Shown here: piece after piece, positions 17,896-26,798 of the stretch
Numbering within the stretch: position 1 is the stretch's first letter
Layout of the letters: each line of letters begins with the position of its first letter
NCBI GenBank assembly: GCA_025992895.1
Contig: DAJPGA010000001.1
Span: 186,001 to 250,000 of the forward strand
DNA from: Veillonellaceae bacterium
GTDB taxonomy: Bacteria > Bacillota > Negativicutes > Veillonellales > Dialisteraceae
DNA length: 64,000 nt
Direction: 5' to 3'
Translations under genes and position numbers: made by a program
Notes under the pieces: model-generated
What the model saw: only the letters and a program-made list of their open reading frames with translations
What the model was told of the DNA's origin: nothing
The model's database searches: none

Positions 17896-20800
17896 TTATT
17901 TCTGGATGGTGGAGCCGTATACGTCTTTGAAGACTTTATTGGCTTTGTCGTTTTTATTGTTGACGCGTACGCGTTCGATCTTGTTGCGGTCGTTGTCCTT
18001 GCCTGCAACGCGGTCTACGCGGAAGCGGTCGGCTTCTGCGACTTTTTCAATTTCCGGTCCGAATTCGCCCAGGGAACGTCCCATGTCAGCGTCGACAGGA
18101 GCGCCGTTCTGGAGGGCTCTGTAGATGATGGCTGCGTATTCATAGCGGGTCATAGTGCGGTCGCCTTTGAATTCGCCGTCCGGATATCCTTCGAGGTATC
18201 CTCTGTCTGCCAGGGATTTCACGTAGGTGTAAGCCCAGTGATCTTTCGGTACATCCGGGAAATTGACATCTTTCTGAACCGGGGCTGCGAGGCCTTTGCC
18301 AGCGGCCAGCTGCTGGATCATCTTGCTCTGTTCTGCAACGATCTTCTTCAGTTCAAGTACGTCCTTGGCCAGAGCGACGCGGGAACGGGTGACGTTGCTG
18401 TGCTGTCCCAGTTTCACGCTGATGCCTGCATTGACCATGTTTTCACCGCCGCCGAAGGAGCCGCCAACGGAGAGCATGGTGTCTTCGTTCGGACGATAGA
18501 AGGCACCTACTGCAACGGCGCTGGCATCTTTATAGTTGCCGTAGCCTGCTGCGAAGTCCCATTTATCATCGGGGTCGAAGTCCTGCGGATGGAGGGCTGC
18601 CAGTGCGGCTGCGCCGGCGCCGACTCTGTTGACGCGGGTTCCTAATTTATCGATGCGGTTTCCAAGCTGGGTTGTGGAGGTGTTGATCTTATTTTCCAGG
18701 TTCTTTGTTACATTGTAGACCTGGCCGCCGTTCACAACGTCTGTGGAGCCTTCGGAAATGTCTCCATTCTTTACGTTGGTGATCGTGGAGTTGTTCATAT
18801 TGACTGTATTGTCTCCGAGGGTAATGGTGGTGTTTCCGCCATTGCTGATGGAGGTGATGCCATTGAGATCTTTGGCGAGACGAACTTTCAGGTTGTCTTT
18901 GCCGTCAGAAACGACGCCGATATTGTCTGCGGAGGTCAGTTTCGACTCATCCTTGATGCCGCCGATGACGTTGACCTGGTTGTTCAGCTTCTTGGCGATG
19001 ACGTCGCCGGAGTCTCCGCCGTACTTCATGCCATCATCAAGGGTTGCTACCTGATGTTCACCACTCTTGTCTTCGTAAACGATGCGGGTGATGCCGTCCT
19101 TGCCATCGACGCCCGTTGCGCCATTGGTGCCGTCGGTGCCGTTATAGCCGTTCTTGACGGAAATATCTACCGCATTCGTGCCATCTTTGCCGTTTGTCCC
19201 GGCAGGTCCGGTCAGTCCGATATGGCCGACACCGTCTTTGCCGTTGATGGATACGGCATCTTTGCCGTCAGCGCCTTTGATGGAGATTCCGTCGTTGCCA
19301 TTGATGCCGACTTCACCTTTATCGCCTTTGACAGAAATGCCATCCTTGCCGTCGATGCCTACACCGGAAACGCCGTCCTTGCCGTTAATGCCCATATGGC
19401 CGTCCTGACCATCCTTGCCGTCTTTGCCAGGTCCGCCGATATTGATATTTTCGGAAAGGTCCACGGTGTATTCCTTGCCGCCGGCTGCATTCGTGCCTTC
19501 GGTGACAGTCAGGTTCTTGTTATTGCCTGCCTTGACGGTGGTGTGCTTTCCTGCTTCAGTGGTTACGTTTGTAATCTGCGTGTTGAGATTCTTGATGGCA
19601 TCCGCATTCTTGCCGACTTCACCGGCCAGACTGTAGAGCTGGCTTCCGTTGACGGCATCCGTGCTGTCTGCACTGATCTTACCAGCTGCCACGTTGATGA
19701 TCTGACGTTCTTTGCCTTTATCACCTACACTGACTACGCCAGTCGGGCTCGTACCTGCAAAGTTTCCATATTCACGGGTCGTTCCATCAGAAAGTGTGAT
19801 GGTTCCCTTTGTTTCACTCGTTGCAGCGCGGTCAGTGGAATTGGCTCCGAGAACGACGCTATTAGCCTGGGTTGTCGTTACGTTGCTGCCCAGAACGAAG
19901 GTATTCTTCTGAGCCACTTTATTTCCTACGCCGACTGCAGCAGAGCCTTCTCCGGACACCTTGTTGCCATTGCCGACAGCCGTGGAGGAGAGCGCCGAAG
20001 CTTCATTGCCTACGCCCAGAGCGGAGGACCACTGGCCCGTGGCTTTATTGGAATAGCCCACAGCCGCTGCGCGGTCACCGGCTTCTGAATAGAGCCCGGC
20101 TGCCAAACTGTAATTTCCTGCCTTGGAGTTATCGCCGATAGCAACGCCGCCGGCAGAATTAGCGCCTGTACCGATAGCAATGTTGCCATAGAGGTAGTTG
20201 CTGTCAGGAGAACCTGCTGTTGCACCGTCTCCGATGGCAATACCGCTCTTGCCGATGGCCTGGCTGCCATTCCCGATGGCCACGGTATTACGCGCGGTTG
20301 TCTTTGTTCCATAGCCGATGGCCGTAGATTTTTCCCCCTGCGCGGAAGCATTCACACCGGCTGCCAGTGCTTCTCTGCCTGTAGCGCCGTCATTATTGTA
20401 GTTGGACCCGTCGCCCTGTTCATTACTCCTTATGCTGTAGTAGTGAGTGGAAGGAGCGGAGGCAGAGTTCATGGCTTTTTTCAGCTGAGCCACGTTGACT
20501 GCATCGGTATCATTCGTGCCTGCTGCCACGCTTGTGATCTGACGGGTAATGCCTTTATCCACATCACCTACGGAAACAGCCGCTGCTGTGGATTTCCATG
20601 CAGCAGTGGTATCACTGGAGGCCGCATTGGTGGAAATATCATAACCAGCAGCGCCCTTATCGATAGCCGCATTGGACTGGTAGCCCAGAGCCACGCCGCC
20701 TTCCTGGCTGACCTTGGCATCGTAGCCGACTGAAGTCGTATTCGCTGCGGAGCGGGTCTCTGCCTCGGACAATCCGCCGATGGCAATGGTATTGTCAGCC

Positions 20801-21894
20801 GTTACCGTATGCTTATCGCCCATGACGATGTTATTGGAAGCATTGGTAATCGTATTCTGGAAACCTGTAATAGAGTTCAACTGAGCAGACTTATCGGCTG
20901 TGCCCGTGATTGTATTATTGACACCGGAAATCTGTGTCAGAAGGGTATAGTCAGCTTTATTGCCACCACCGATAGCCAGCGTGGATCCGCCGCCATTGGC
21001 CTCCTTAATCATATCTTTCAATGTATTCTGCAATTCTTTGGGTGATGCTCCACCAGAGCTTAGTCCATTCACATCTGTTACAGAATTGGTAATTTCATTG
21101 CCTGCGCCAAAGACTAAAGCGCCGTTTGAATTGTATACCCTGTTTGCCACACCGATAATGCTGCTGGCAATGCCGGAGTAAGCAGAAGATGCTGTCTTCG
21201 ATTCAATGCTGTTCAAGGAACCTGTAATAGTCGCACCAAAATTCTTAACAGCATTAGTAGCTCCCCCATTATAATCAGAAGATGCAATGGAATACGAGCC
21301 TGTTACAGAAGAGAATAATCCATTTGTATAACTATTGGCACCTACCGTTGTAGAAAACAACGACATATTATCAGCCTTTGCATTTGCACTATCGACCTCT
21401 GTGTCGCCTAATGCTCCCTTATAATTATGAGTACCAAGCATGACGCTGCCGGAACGGGCATAGGTATTCTGGCCAATAGCTACACCAGTTACCATTTTTG
21501 ATGGATCTTTCGGAAATCCGTACGGTACGCCAAAGAAGCTATCATATCGGGCCTGATTAAAATCAAAGGCACGCTCTAAGCCACCAACCATATTTTCCAC
21601 AAAAGCATTGGCACCAATCGCGATGCCACCACCTTGGTCAATATAGTTATTGGTATGTGCACCACCACCGATGACAATATCACCTGTAGATGGCTGCCCA
21701 ACGCCGCCAGAGTAGGCAATCTTGGCATTTTTCCCGATAGCCACGTTCTCCGCCTTAGGCGCCGAGCTTCCTGTGCCATAAGCAACCCCAGCACCGCTGC
21801 CCACTGCCGTATCGGCAGCGCTTGCCATGCCAAAGCCTCCACACAACAGTGCGGATAAAACCACGCACGTTAAAAACCTGTTATGTCGTTTCAT
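17896..21894 (-). CDS. Trimeric autotransporter adhesin (type Vc) with collagen-like stalk and C-terminal SLH domain
   Basis: 1332 residues. Signal peptide MKRHNRFLTCVVLSALLCGG...ASA; the start is supported by GGGGGAA upstream. The head, roughly residues 30-740, has YadA-type repeats (GxxAIAIGxxAxA..., VAIG/ALG patterns) with neck motifs (VSVGDKGKERQIINVAAG, TDAVNGSQL). A collagen-like Gly-X-X stretch (GKDGKDGQDG ... GTNGKDGTNAV, about residues 830-950) forms part of the stalk. The YadA anchor (VNRVGAGAAALAALHPQDFD ... GISVKLGQ) is followed, unusually, by a further ~155 residues: a coiled coil (ALAKDVLELKKIVAEQSKMI), one SLH domain (FPDVPKDHWAYTYVKSLADR...TRYEYAAIIYRAL), and a charged tail. 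Classical YadA proteins end at the barrel. Here the extra part would lie in the periplasm, where SLH domains bind peptidoglycan and so tie the adhesin to the wall. It sits between AT2 and AT3 with its own terminator. Confidence 0.94.
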   Translation of the reverse strand: MKRHNRFLTCVVLSALLCGGFGMASAADTAVGSGAGVAYGTGSSAPKAENVAIGKNAKIAYSGGVGQPSTGDIVIGGGAHTNNYIDQGGGIAIGANAFVENMVGGLERAFDFNQARYDSFFGVPYGFPKDPSKMVTGVAIGQNTYARSGSVMLGTHNYKGALGDTEVDSANAKADNMSLFSTTVGANSYTNGLFSSVTGSYSIASSDYNGGATNAVKNFGATITGSLNSIESKTASSAYSGIASSIIGVANRVYNSNGALVFGAGNEITNSVTDVNGLSSGGASPKELQNTLKDMIKEANGGGSTLAIGGGNKADYTLLTQISGVNNTITGTADKSAQLNSITGFQNTITNASNNIVMGDKHTVTADNTIAIGGLSEAETRSAANTTSVGYDAKVSQEGGVALGYQSNAAIDKGAAGYDISTNAASSDTTAAWKSTAAAVSVGDVDKGITRQITSVAAGTNDTDAVNVAQLKKAMNSASAPSTHYYSIRSNEQGDGSNYNNDGATGREALAAGVNASAQGEKSTAIGYGTKTTARNTVAIGNGSQAIGKSGIAIGDGATAGSPDSNYLYGNIAIGTGANSAGGVAIGDNSKAGNYSLAAGLYSEAGDRAAAVGYSNKATGQWSSALGVGNEASALSSTAVGNGNKVSGEGSAAVGVGNKVAQKNTFVLGSNVTTTQANSVVLGANSTDRAATSETKGTITLSDGTTREYGNFAGTSPTGVVSVGDKGKERQIINVAAGKISADSTDAVNGSQLYSLAGEVGKNADAIKNLNTQITNVTTEAGKHTTVKAGNNKNLTVTEGTNAAGGKEYTVDLSENINIGGPGKDGKDGQDGHMGINGKDGVSGVGIDGKDGISVKGDKGEVGINGNDGISIKGADGKDAVSINGKDGVGHIGLTGPAGTNGKDGTNAVDISVKNGYNGTDGTNGATGVDGKDGITRIVYEDKSGEHQVATLDDGMKYGGDSGDVIAKKLNNQVNVIGGIKDESKLTSADNIGVVSDGKDNLKVRLAKDLNGITSISNGGNTTITLGDNTVNMNNSTITNVKNGDISEGSTDVVNGGQVYNVTKNLENKINTSTTQLGNRIDKLGTRVNRVGAGAAALAALHPQDFDPDDKWDFAAGYGNYKDASAVAVGAFYRPNEDTMLSVGGSFGGGENMVNAGISVKLGQHSNVTRSRVALAKDVLELKKIVAEQSKMIQQLAAGKGLAAPVQKDVNFPDVPKDHWAYTYVKSLADRGYLEGYPDGEFKGDRTMTRYEYAAIIYRALQNGAPVDADMGRSLGEFGPEIEKVAEADRFRVDRVAGKDNDRNKIERVRVNNKNDKANKVFKDVYGSTIQK

Positions 21895-21899
21895 TTAAA

Positions 21900-21941
21900 A
21901 TTCCCCCGTTCACAACGACATTTTCTTCCCCCGAAGAAATG
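21900..21941 (-). promoter_or_regulatory. Conserved 40-base leader with hairpin upstream of the trimeric adhesin
   Basis: Gene-strand ATTTCTTC-GGGG-GAAGAAAA, then GTCGTTGTGAACGGGGGAA and the start codon. About 35 of 40 positions match the leader of AT2 (17301-17340), although the coding regions are unrelated. This argues for a shared post-transcriptional control element. Confidence 0.6.
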
Positions 21942-22309
21942 AAGAAATATTGTGGAAATAAAATGAAGACGACCCTTCCCCATTCATCTAAGTTGACTGT
22001 CTTTCCAGCCAAAGACACCTGCAGATCCATCCGCCTGAGTGACCGTGTTTCCTCAGCGCAGACGCTTTCCGCATGCATCTCTGGAATAGAAAGGCATACT
22101 CCTACCTATTTTCAGGTTACTACGAAATATCTGAATATTCAATTAAATTTATATATTGTATAGGTCAAATTATCCTATTTAAGACGGTTATTAACTTTAT
22201 TCTCGATTTTTCTTGTTTTTACTTTGTCTTATTCTATTTTTCATTGTAACTGATATTATTTTTTGATAACTCATAGTATACAAGGGAAATGGGGGAGATT
22301 ATTTTATGA

Positions 22310-22452
22310 CAGAACGACCGAGTTCCCTATTTCCCCGAGCGGCGCTAACACTCGCCTTCCCAGACGGGGAAGGGGGACCGCGGAACGCGGTGGATAGGGT
22401 TGATTTCCCACGAGCGCAGCTCGGTTTTCTGGTGTCGTCAGCGTAGTCTGAC
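22310..22452. repeat. Dispersed repeat block
   Basis: Holds CTCGCCTTCCCAGACGGGGA, AACGCGGTGGATAGGGTTGA, CACGAGCGCAGCTCG and TTTTCTGGTGTCGTCAGCGT. The same final module recurs at about 26560, 26700, 39815, 40090 and 40230. The rest of the gap, 21942-22310, is AT-rich upstream sequence of the trimeric adhesin with no gene. Confidence 0.65.
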
Positions 22453-22454
22453 AA

Positions 22455-22487
22455 TTTAAAAAGGACCCTCGACGGGTCCTTTTTAAA
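22455..22487. terminator. Bidirectional terminator after AT3
   Basis: TTTAAAAAGGACCC-TCGAC-GGGTCCTTTTTAAA, 36 bases downstream of the AT3 stop. The identical 33-base palindrome follows AT4 (26731-26763) and AT6 (40260-40292). Confidence 0.88.
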
Positions 22488-22522
22488 TCCGCTCGTTCTG
22501 CACGAGTTAAATACCAAGTGAC

Positions 22523-25500
22523 TTAAAATTTATGTCCTGCTCCTACGTAGTAGGTAATGCCTCTTTGTTTGCCAGCCCAGCCGGTGGCGCGGATGTTGAA
22601 GCCCCAGGGGTGCTGGTCGGTGACTTTGCTCTTCCAGCCGAGTTCGAGGAAGCCGCTGGATCCTTGTTCGCTGGGTCTTGGGGTCTGCCAGGTTTCGTAG
22701 TTTGCCCTTGTTTCACTGTCAAATTCGTAGTCCCAGCCAATGCCTGCGTAGAGGGAGCTTAAGTCGCTGTAGTCTTTGGTCCATCTCAGGCCGATTCTTG
22801 TGACGTAGGAATTAGCGGAGCCGAAGTCGTACTTGGCATTGCCCAGGCTGCTTCTGATGGTTGCAGAGTCGCTTCCAAGGTGGGTCCAGAAGAATTTGCC
22901 GTAGACGTCATAGCTGCTGCTTCCTCTTGTGTAGACTTTGCCAAGGCCCGCATGCATGGCGAGGTATGGTGTGCCGCTGTCGTATCTGACCATGTATCCT
23001 TCGATGAGGCCGTGAAAATCGCCTTTCATGTAGCCGGCTCTGGCCGATCCTTCGTAGTAAAGGCCATTAAGAAAATCTCTTCTTACAAGGATGCCTGCGC
23101 CGGTGTAATGGTTGTTGCCATCGTCTCTTGCCCCGTCGTCCAGATGGCTGTCATAGGTTCCTCTGCCGTATTCGATGAATGGCATGATGGTGTCTGTCGC
23201 ACCGTCACGGTCGATTTTCCTGACAAAGCCGACGTTGGCGGCAAGGCCGTGGCTGTCGACGTAGGATCCGGTATCATGACGGAGGCTGTTTCCTCCAATG
23301 GCTGCATAGGGAACGAATGCGGCGCCTGTCTTCCCATCCTCTTTCCATGCGGAGGCGGCGGCGCTTGATGCAGCGCCGGTCAGAAGGTTTGCTCCGCCTT
23401 TGACGATATCCAGGGATGCCTCTCGTGTTTCAGCGAAGAGTTTCGTGTCTTTGGAGAGCGTAATCTTGCTCAGATCGATGACTTCCTCAGAATTGCCGCT
23501 GCTGCTGTTACTGCTGCTGTTGTTACTGTTGCTGCCGTTATTATTGTCCGGCGTAATGACATCCGACGGTTTGGCCGGCAAGGTAATGGCGATGGTATTG
23601 TCGTCTGTCTTGCCGATAGTTGCATTTGCCGTCAGGAAGGCAGCATCAACGACCTTGATTGTACCGTTTGCGGTATCGCTGTCGGAAAGCGCACCGTACG
23701 TGGTCTTATCCGACGTCGTGATGCCGTTGGCGTCATAGATGAGCGTGATGGTCTTTGGCGTATTCAGGAGGCTTTCGTCCTGAATGCCGGCTTTGATGGC
23801 AGCGCCGGAGACGTCGGCAGTGCCCGTGACGGTGAGCATGGTATCGCCGCTCTCAGTGCCGGCAGGAATGTAGAAATTGATGTTCTGGAAATACCCCAGA
23901 TTTCCTACGCTGTTTCCTTTGGTGTAGACGTTGAGTGTATTTCCTGTGCTCGTCTGGCCCAGGCCGCCGTAAAGGCTGAAGGTGGTCTCAAGGGCTGTGC
24001 CGGTGAGGTTGACCGTATTGTCCGAGGCTTCGCCATCCGCAGAATAGCCGCCGGCGATGTAGTTGGAAAGTGTCGTAATGTCCGTCGCATCGTCCTCTGC
24101 TGCCGTGCCCGTCTCTTCCGAAGTCTCTGTGTCGGATGCGCTTGCGGCTTCGCCGAATGTGCCGCCGGAGATATTGACCGTATTACCCGAAGCCGTGCCG
24201 CTTGCCGTGTAGCCGCCTGCGATATAGGAATTGCTTCCCGAGGCCGTGCCGATGGTGCCGCCGGAAATGTTCAGTGTATTTCCTGTGGCGTCGCCCAATG
24301 CGGTATAGCCGCCGTTGACGTAGTTCGTATTGCCGGAGACAGCACCGATGGTACCGCCGGAAATATTCAATGTGTTGCTTTGGGCATTGCCATCTGTCAG
24401 GACCATGCCGCCGGCAATGTAGTTTACGTCCAGGGCATTTACGCCGACAGTGCCGCTGGTGATATTGGCCGTATTGGACGTGGCATTGGCAGGATAATAC
24501 GTATAGACGAAGGTATTCCCAACCGTTCCTTCATTCCAGTCCCGGCCTACGGCAACGCCGCCGGCGATATAGTTCTCGTTCTCTGTCGCGGAGGCAGCAG
24601 CCGCCCCAATGATATTGCCGGACATATTGAGAGTATTGCCTATGCTGTCCTGGGCTCCAAACCAGTAAACGTTGTACTCCCTATTAGACCGATACCCATT
24701 CAGCCCGCCTGTAATCATTACCGGGTGCCCGGTATTCAGGACGATGGTATTGTCTGTCAGCGTAGCCGTATTGTTGACTACATTTCCTTCTGTATCCGAT
24801 TCCTCTGCCACATAATCTTTTTCACCGCCAGCCAGTATGATCCATTGGTACTGATTCAAGTCAGAAAGCTGGAAGGTGCTTCCGGAGACGGTCAGTGTAT
24901 TATTAGAAACTGTATCATACTCACCATACCCGCCGGCAACGGTAATGGTATATGCCTGCGTCGTACCGATGGTGCTGTCTGAAACAGTGACTTCATTGTC
25001 GTCCACGGTGCTTCCGGTATACGCATCAGAAGTCATGGACCCGCCATAAATCTCTATGCTGCGATTATTCCAAGGGGTCGACGGATTAACGGTCGCATTT
25101 GTCAGAGTCACCTTATTGCCGCTGACCACTGCCTGTCCCGTATAATCATCTGTTTCCGCATATCCGCCTGCCACATGGCCGTCACCTACGATGGAGTCTT
25201 TGATTGTCACGGTATTATCCGTCATGGAGATAGGTGAATTTCCGGCATTCGTATAATAGCCATAGCCGCCATATACAGAATAGATATTGGCGCTATTTGA
25301 AACATCTACGGTATTCCCTGTAATGCTCCCGGGCTGGACAATGGCCCCATCAGAAGAAGCTGGCACATACATATATCCACCATAAACAGTGCCTACCACA
25401 TAAGCGCCATCTACATAGGTCTTATTATCCGTTACGTCACCAGTCTTTGTAAAGGAAAGGCTCTCTGCATAGTCTGATAAATAGGTATCCATGACATCTG

Positions 25501-26173
25501 TCGTAGTACTGCCATCGGCATTTCCCTGGGCTCCGGCAGCCACATTATTATTGATAAAGCCGCCGTTAAGGTGTACTTCGTTGCCGGACACAGGGCCGAT
25601 ATAGGAATAGCCGCCGTAAACGTAGTATGGCGAGGCCCAGAACGAATTATCTTCGTTGTACTTTACCCCGTTGATATACGTTTTATTATCCGAAGCACTG
25701 CCCGTGATAGTCGACCCGCCTATAATGTCATCATCTATGTTATTGTAGATGTGGTCTTCCGTTGCTGTTGTCGAATAATTGACGGTCACCGTATTTCCTG
25801 TCACGTCTTTATTGATGGCAACGCCGCCGGCTGCCCAGTCTCTCTCTTGATAAGTATCTGACGGATCGTTAATGATGAGGCTGTTGCCCGAAACGGCCGC
25901 TGTATCCGTATTTTCAGAGCTGTCATCCATCCCTTCCGAAAAGGTGCTGACAGATGATCCGCCGGCAGCGCCGACGAAGGTGCCGCTATTGATGGTCAGC
26001 GTATTATTGCTGTCTGTACCGGTATCATCATTGCCCAAATAATAAACGGAATTATCATAACCGTCTGACGTCCCGCTGACCACAACCGCTTCCGCCATGG
26101 CCGGCTGAGCGGCCGGTGCCAGTCCAGCTATCCCTGCCAAGACCAGCATCGTTAAGATTCCCATTCTTTTCAT
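22523..26173 (-). CDS. Monomeric autotransporter (type Va) adhesin, AT3
   Basis: 1216 residues. Signal peptide MKRMGILTMLVLAGIAGLAPAAQPAMA; GGGAGAAGGGAC precedes the ATG. The passenger (about residues 28-830) has irregular NxVxI..G..YGGY repeats in the N-terminal part and tighter GNTLNISGGTIG-type repeats after about residue 620. The shared linker follows (NTLNVYTKGNSVGNLGYFQN, FYIPAGTESGDTMLTVTG). Its PDTK segment is replaced by a low-complexity Ser/Asn stretch (GSNSNNSSSNSSSGNS). The barrel (FVPYAAIGGNSLRHDTGSYV to VGAGHKF) is of the AT2-AT6 type. The Ser/Asn codons form a trinucleotide-rich run (about 23500-23560) that could vary in length. Confidence 0.93.
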   Translation of the reverse strand: MKRMGILTMLVLAGIAGLAPAAQPAMAEAVVVSGTSDGYDNSVYYLGNDDTGTDSNNTLTINSGTFVGAAGGSSVSTFSEGMDDSSENTDTAAVSGNSLIINDPSDTYQERDWAAGGVAINKDVTGNTVTVNYSTTATEDHIYNNIDDDIIGGSTITGSASDNKTYINGVKYNEDNSFWASPYYVYGGYSYIGPVSGNEVHLNGGFINNNVAAGAQGNADGSTTTDVMDTYLSDYAESLSFTKTGDVTDNKTYVDGAYVVGTVYGGYMYVPASSDGAIVQPGSITGNTVDVSNSANIYSVYGGYGYYTNAGNSPISMTDNTVTIKDSIVGDGHVAGGYAETDDYTGQAVVSGNKVTLTNATVNPSTPWNNRSIEIYGGSMTSDAYTGSTVDDNEVTVSDSTIGTTQAYTITVAGGYGEYDTVSNNTLTVSGSTFQLSDLNQYQWIILAGGEKDYVAEESDTEGNVVNNTATLTDNTIVLNTGHPVMITGGLNGYRSNREYNVYWFGAQDSIGNTLNMSGNIIGAAAASATENENYIAGGVAVGRDWNEGTVGNTFVYTYYPANATSNTANITSGTVGVNALDVNYIAGGMVLTDGNAQSNTLNISGGTIGAVSGNTNYVNGGYTALGDATGNTLNISGGTIGTASGSNSYIAGGYTASGTASGNTVNISGGTFGEAASASDTETSEETGTAAEDDATDITTLSNYIAGGYSADGEASDNTVNLTGTALETTFSLYGGLGQTSTGNTLNVYTKGNSVGNLGYFQNINFYIPAGTESGDTMLTVTGTADVSGAAIKAGIQDESLLNTPKTITLIYDANGITTSDKTTYGALSDSDTANGTIKVVDAAFLTANATIGKTDDNTIAITLPAKPSDVITPDNNNGSNSNNSSSNSSSGNSEEVIDLSKITLSKDTKLFAETREASLDIVKGGANLLTGAASSAAASAWKEDGKTGAAFVPYAAIGGNSLRHDTGSYVDSHGLAANVGFVRKIDRDGATDTIMPFIEYGRGTYDSHLDDGARDDGNNHYTGAGILVRRDFLNGLYYEGSARAGYMKGDFHGLIEGYMVRYDSGTPYLAMHAGLGKVYTRGSSSYDVYGKFFWTHLGSDSATIRSSLGNAKYDFGSANSYVTRIGLRWTKDYSDLSSLYAGIGWDYEFDSETRANYETWQTPRPSEQGSSGFLELGWKSKVTDQHPWGFNIRATGWAGKQRGITYYVGAGHKF

Positions 26174-26272
26174 TCTTTTGTCCCTTCTCCCGCATAAGAC
26201 CTTCCCGAGTAATACAGCCTTGCTGCGCTTTCATGCGTGGTAAAGATTTTCTCGTCTTTATATATTATATAT

Positions 26273-26288
26273 CTTTTCGTTATAATTT
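26273..26288 (-). promoter_or_regulatory. TTATAACGAAA motif upstream of AT3
   Basis: Minus-strand AAATTATAACGAAAAG, about 105 bases before the AT3 start, followed by TATATAATATATAA promoter-like sequence. Matches the motifs near 11890 and 39680. Confidence 0.4.
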
Positions 26289-26339
26289 ATATATTATTTT
26301 ATATGTATAAATACAATTGAAATATTTCGGGAGAGAGGA

Positions 26340-26728
26340 AATTAGAAATGGATGAGAATACTCGTCTTCCCAGACGGGGAAGTATGCCTTTGACCTTGCC
26401 CTGGAAGGGAAGGTGCGCCGTATACCAGTTGATAGCAGCGGTAGCAACACAAATGTCTCATAAATTAGTGTACGGGGCGGATGAGTTGTATTTCCTCAAG
26501 GCGCTAGCCTTGGTTTTATGGTTTTCAAAAGGGTTGATTTCCCACGAGCGCAGCTCGGTTTTCTGGTGTCGTCAGCGCAGTCTGACAACGAAAAAAGGAC
26601 TCGCCCCTGAAAAGTGAGTACTGCGGTAAGGTGTACCGGCTGCCCCCACGGGGGAAGTGGCGGAGCCGAAAGGGGTGCAGTTCACGCGGCAAAGCCGCGG
26701 TTTTCTGGTGTCGTCAGCACAGTCTGAC
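26340..26728. repeat. Dispersed repeat block (composite)
   Basis: Contains CGTCTTCCCAGACGGGGAAG, a second element with CCTTGCCCTGGAAGGGAAGG, two CTGGTGTCGTCAGC modules, and CTGCCCCCACGGGGGAAG with GTGGCGGAGCCGAAAGGGG. The second half (26580-26728) is nearly the same as 40125-40258, i.e. a recent duplication. Confidence 0.7.
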
Positions 26729-26730
26729 AA

Positions 26731-26763
26731 TTTAAAAAGGACCCTCGACGGGTCCTTTTTAAA
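26731..26763. terminator. Bidirectional terminator after AT4
   Basis: Same 33-base palindrome as 22455-22487 (TTTAAAAAGGACCC / GGGTCCTTTTTAAA), 36 bases after the AT4 stop. Confidence 0.88.
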
Positions 26764-26798
26764 TCCGCTCGTTCTGCACGAGTTAAATACCAAGTGAC

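Noticed and set aside
22299-22517. 72-73-codon minus-strand frames in repeat blocks (also 26572-26793 and 39827-40117) with similar translations
   Set aside because: The similarity comes from the duplicated non-coding repeat and terminator modules; the frames cross terminators and have no ribosome-binding sites.
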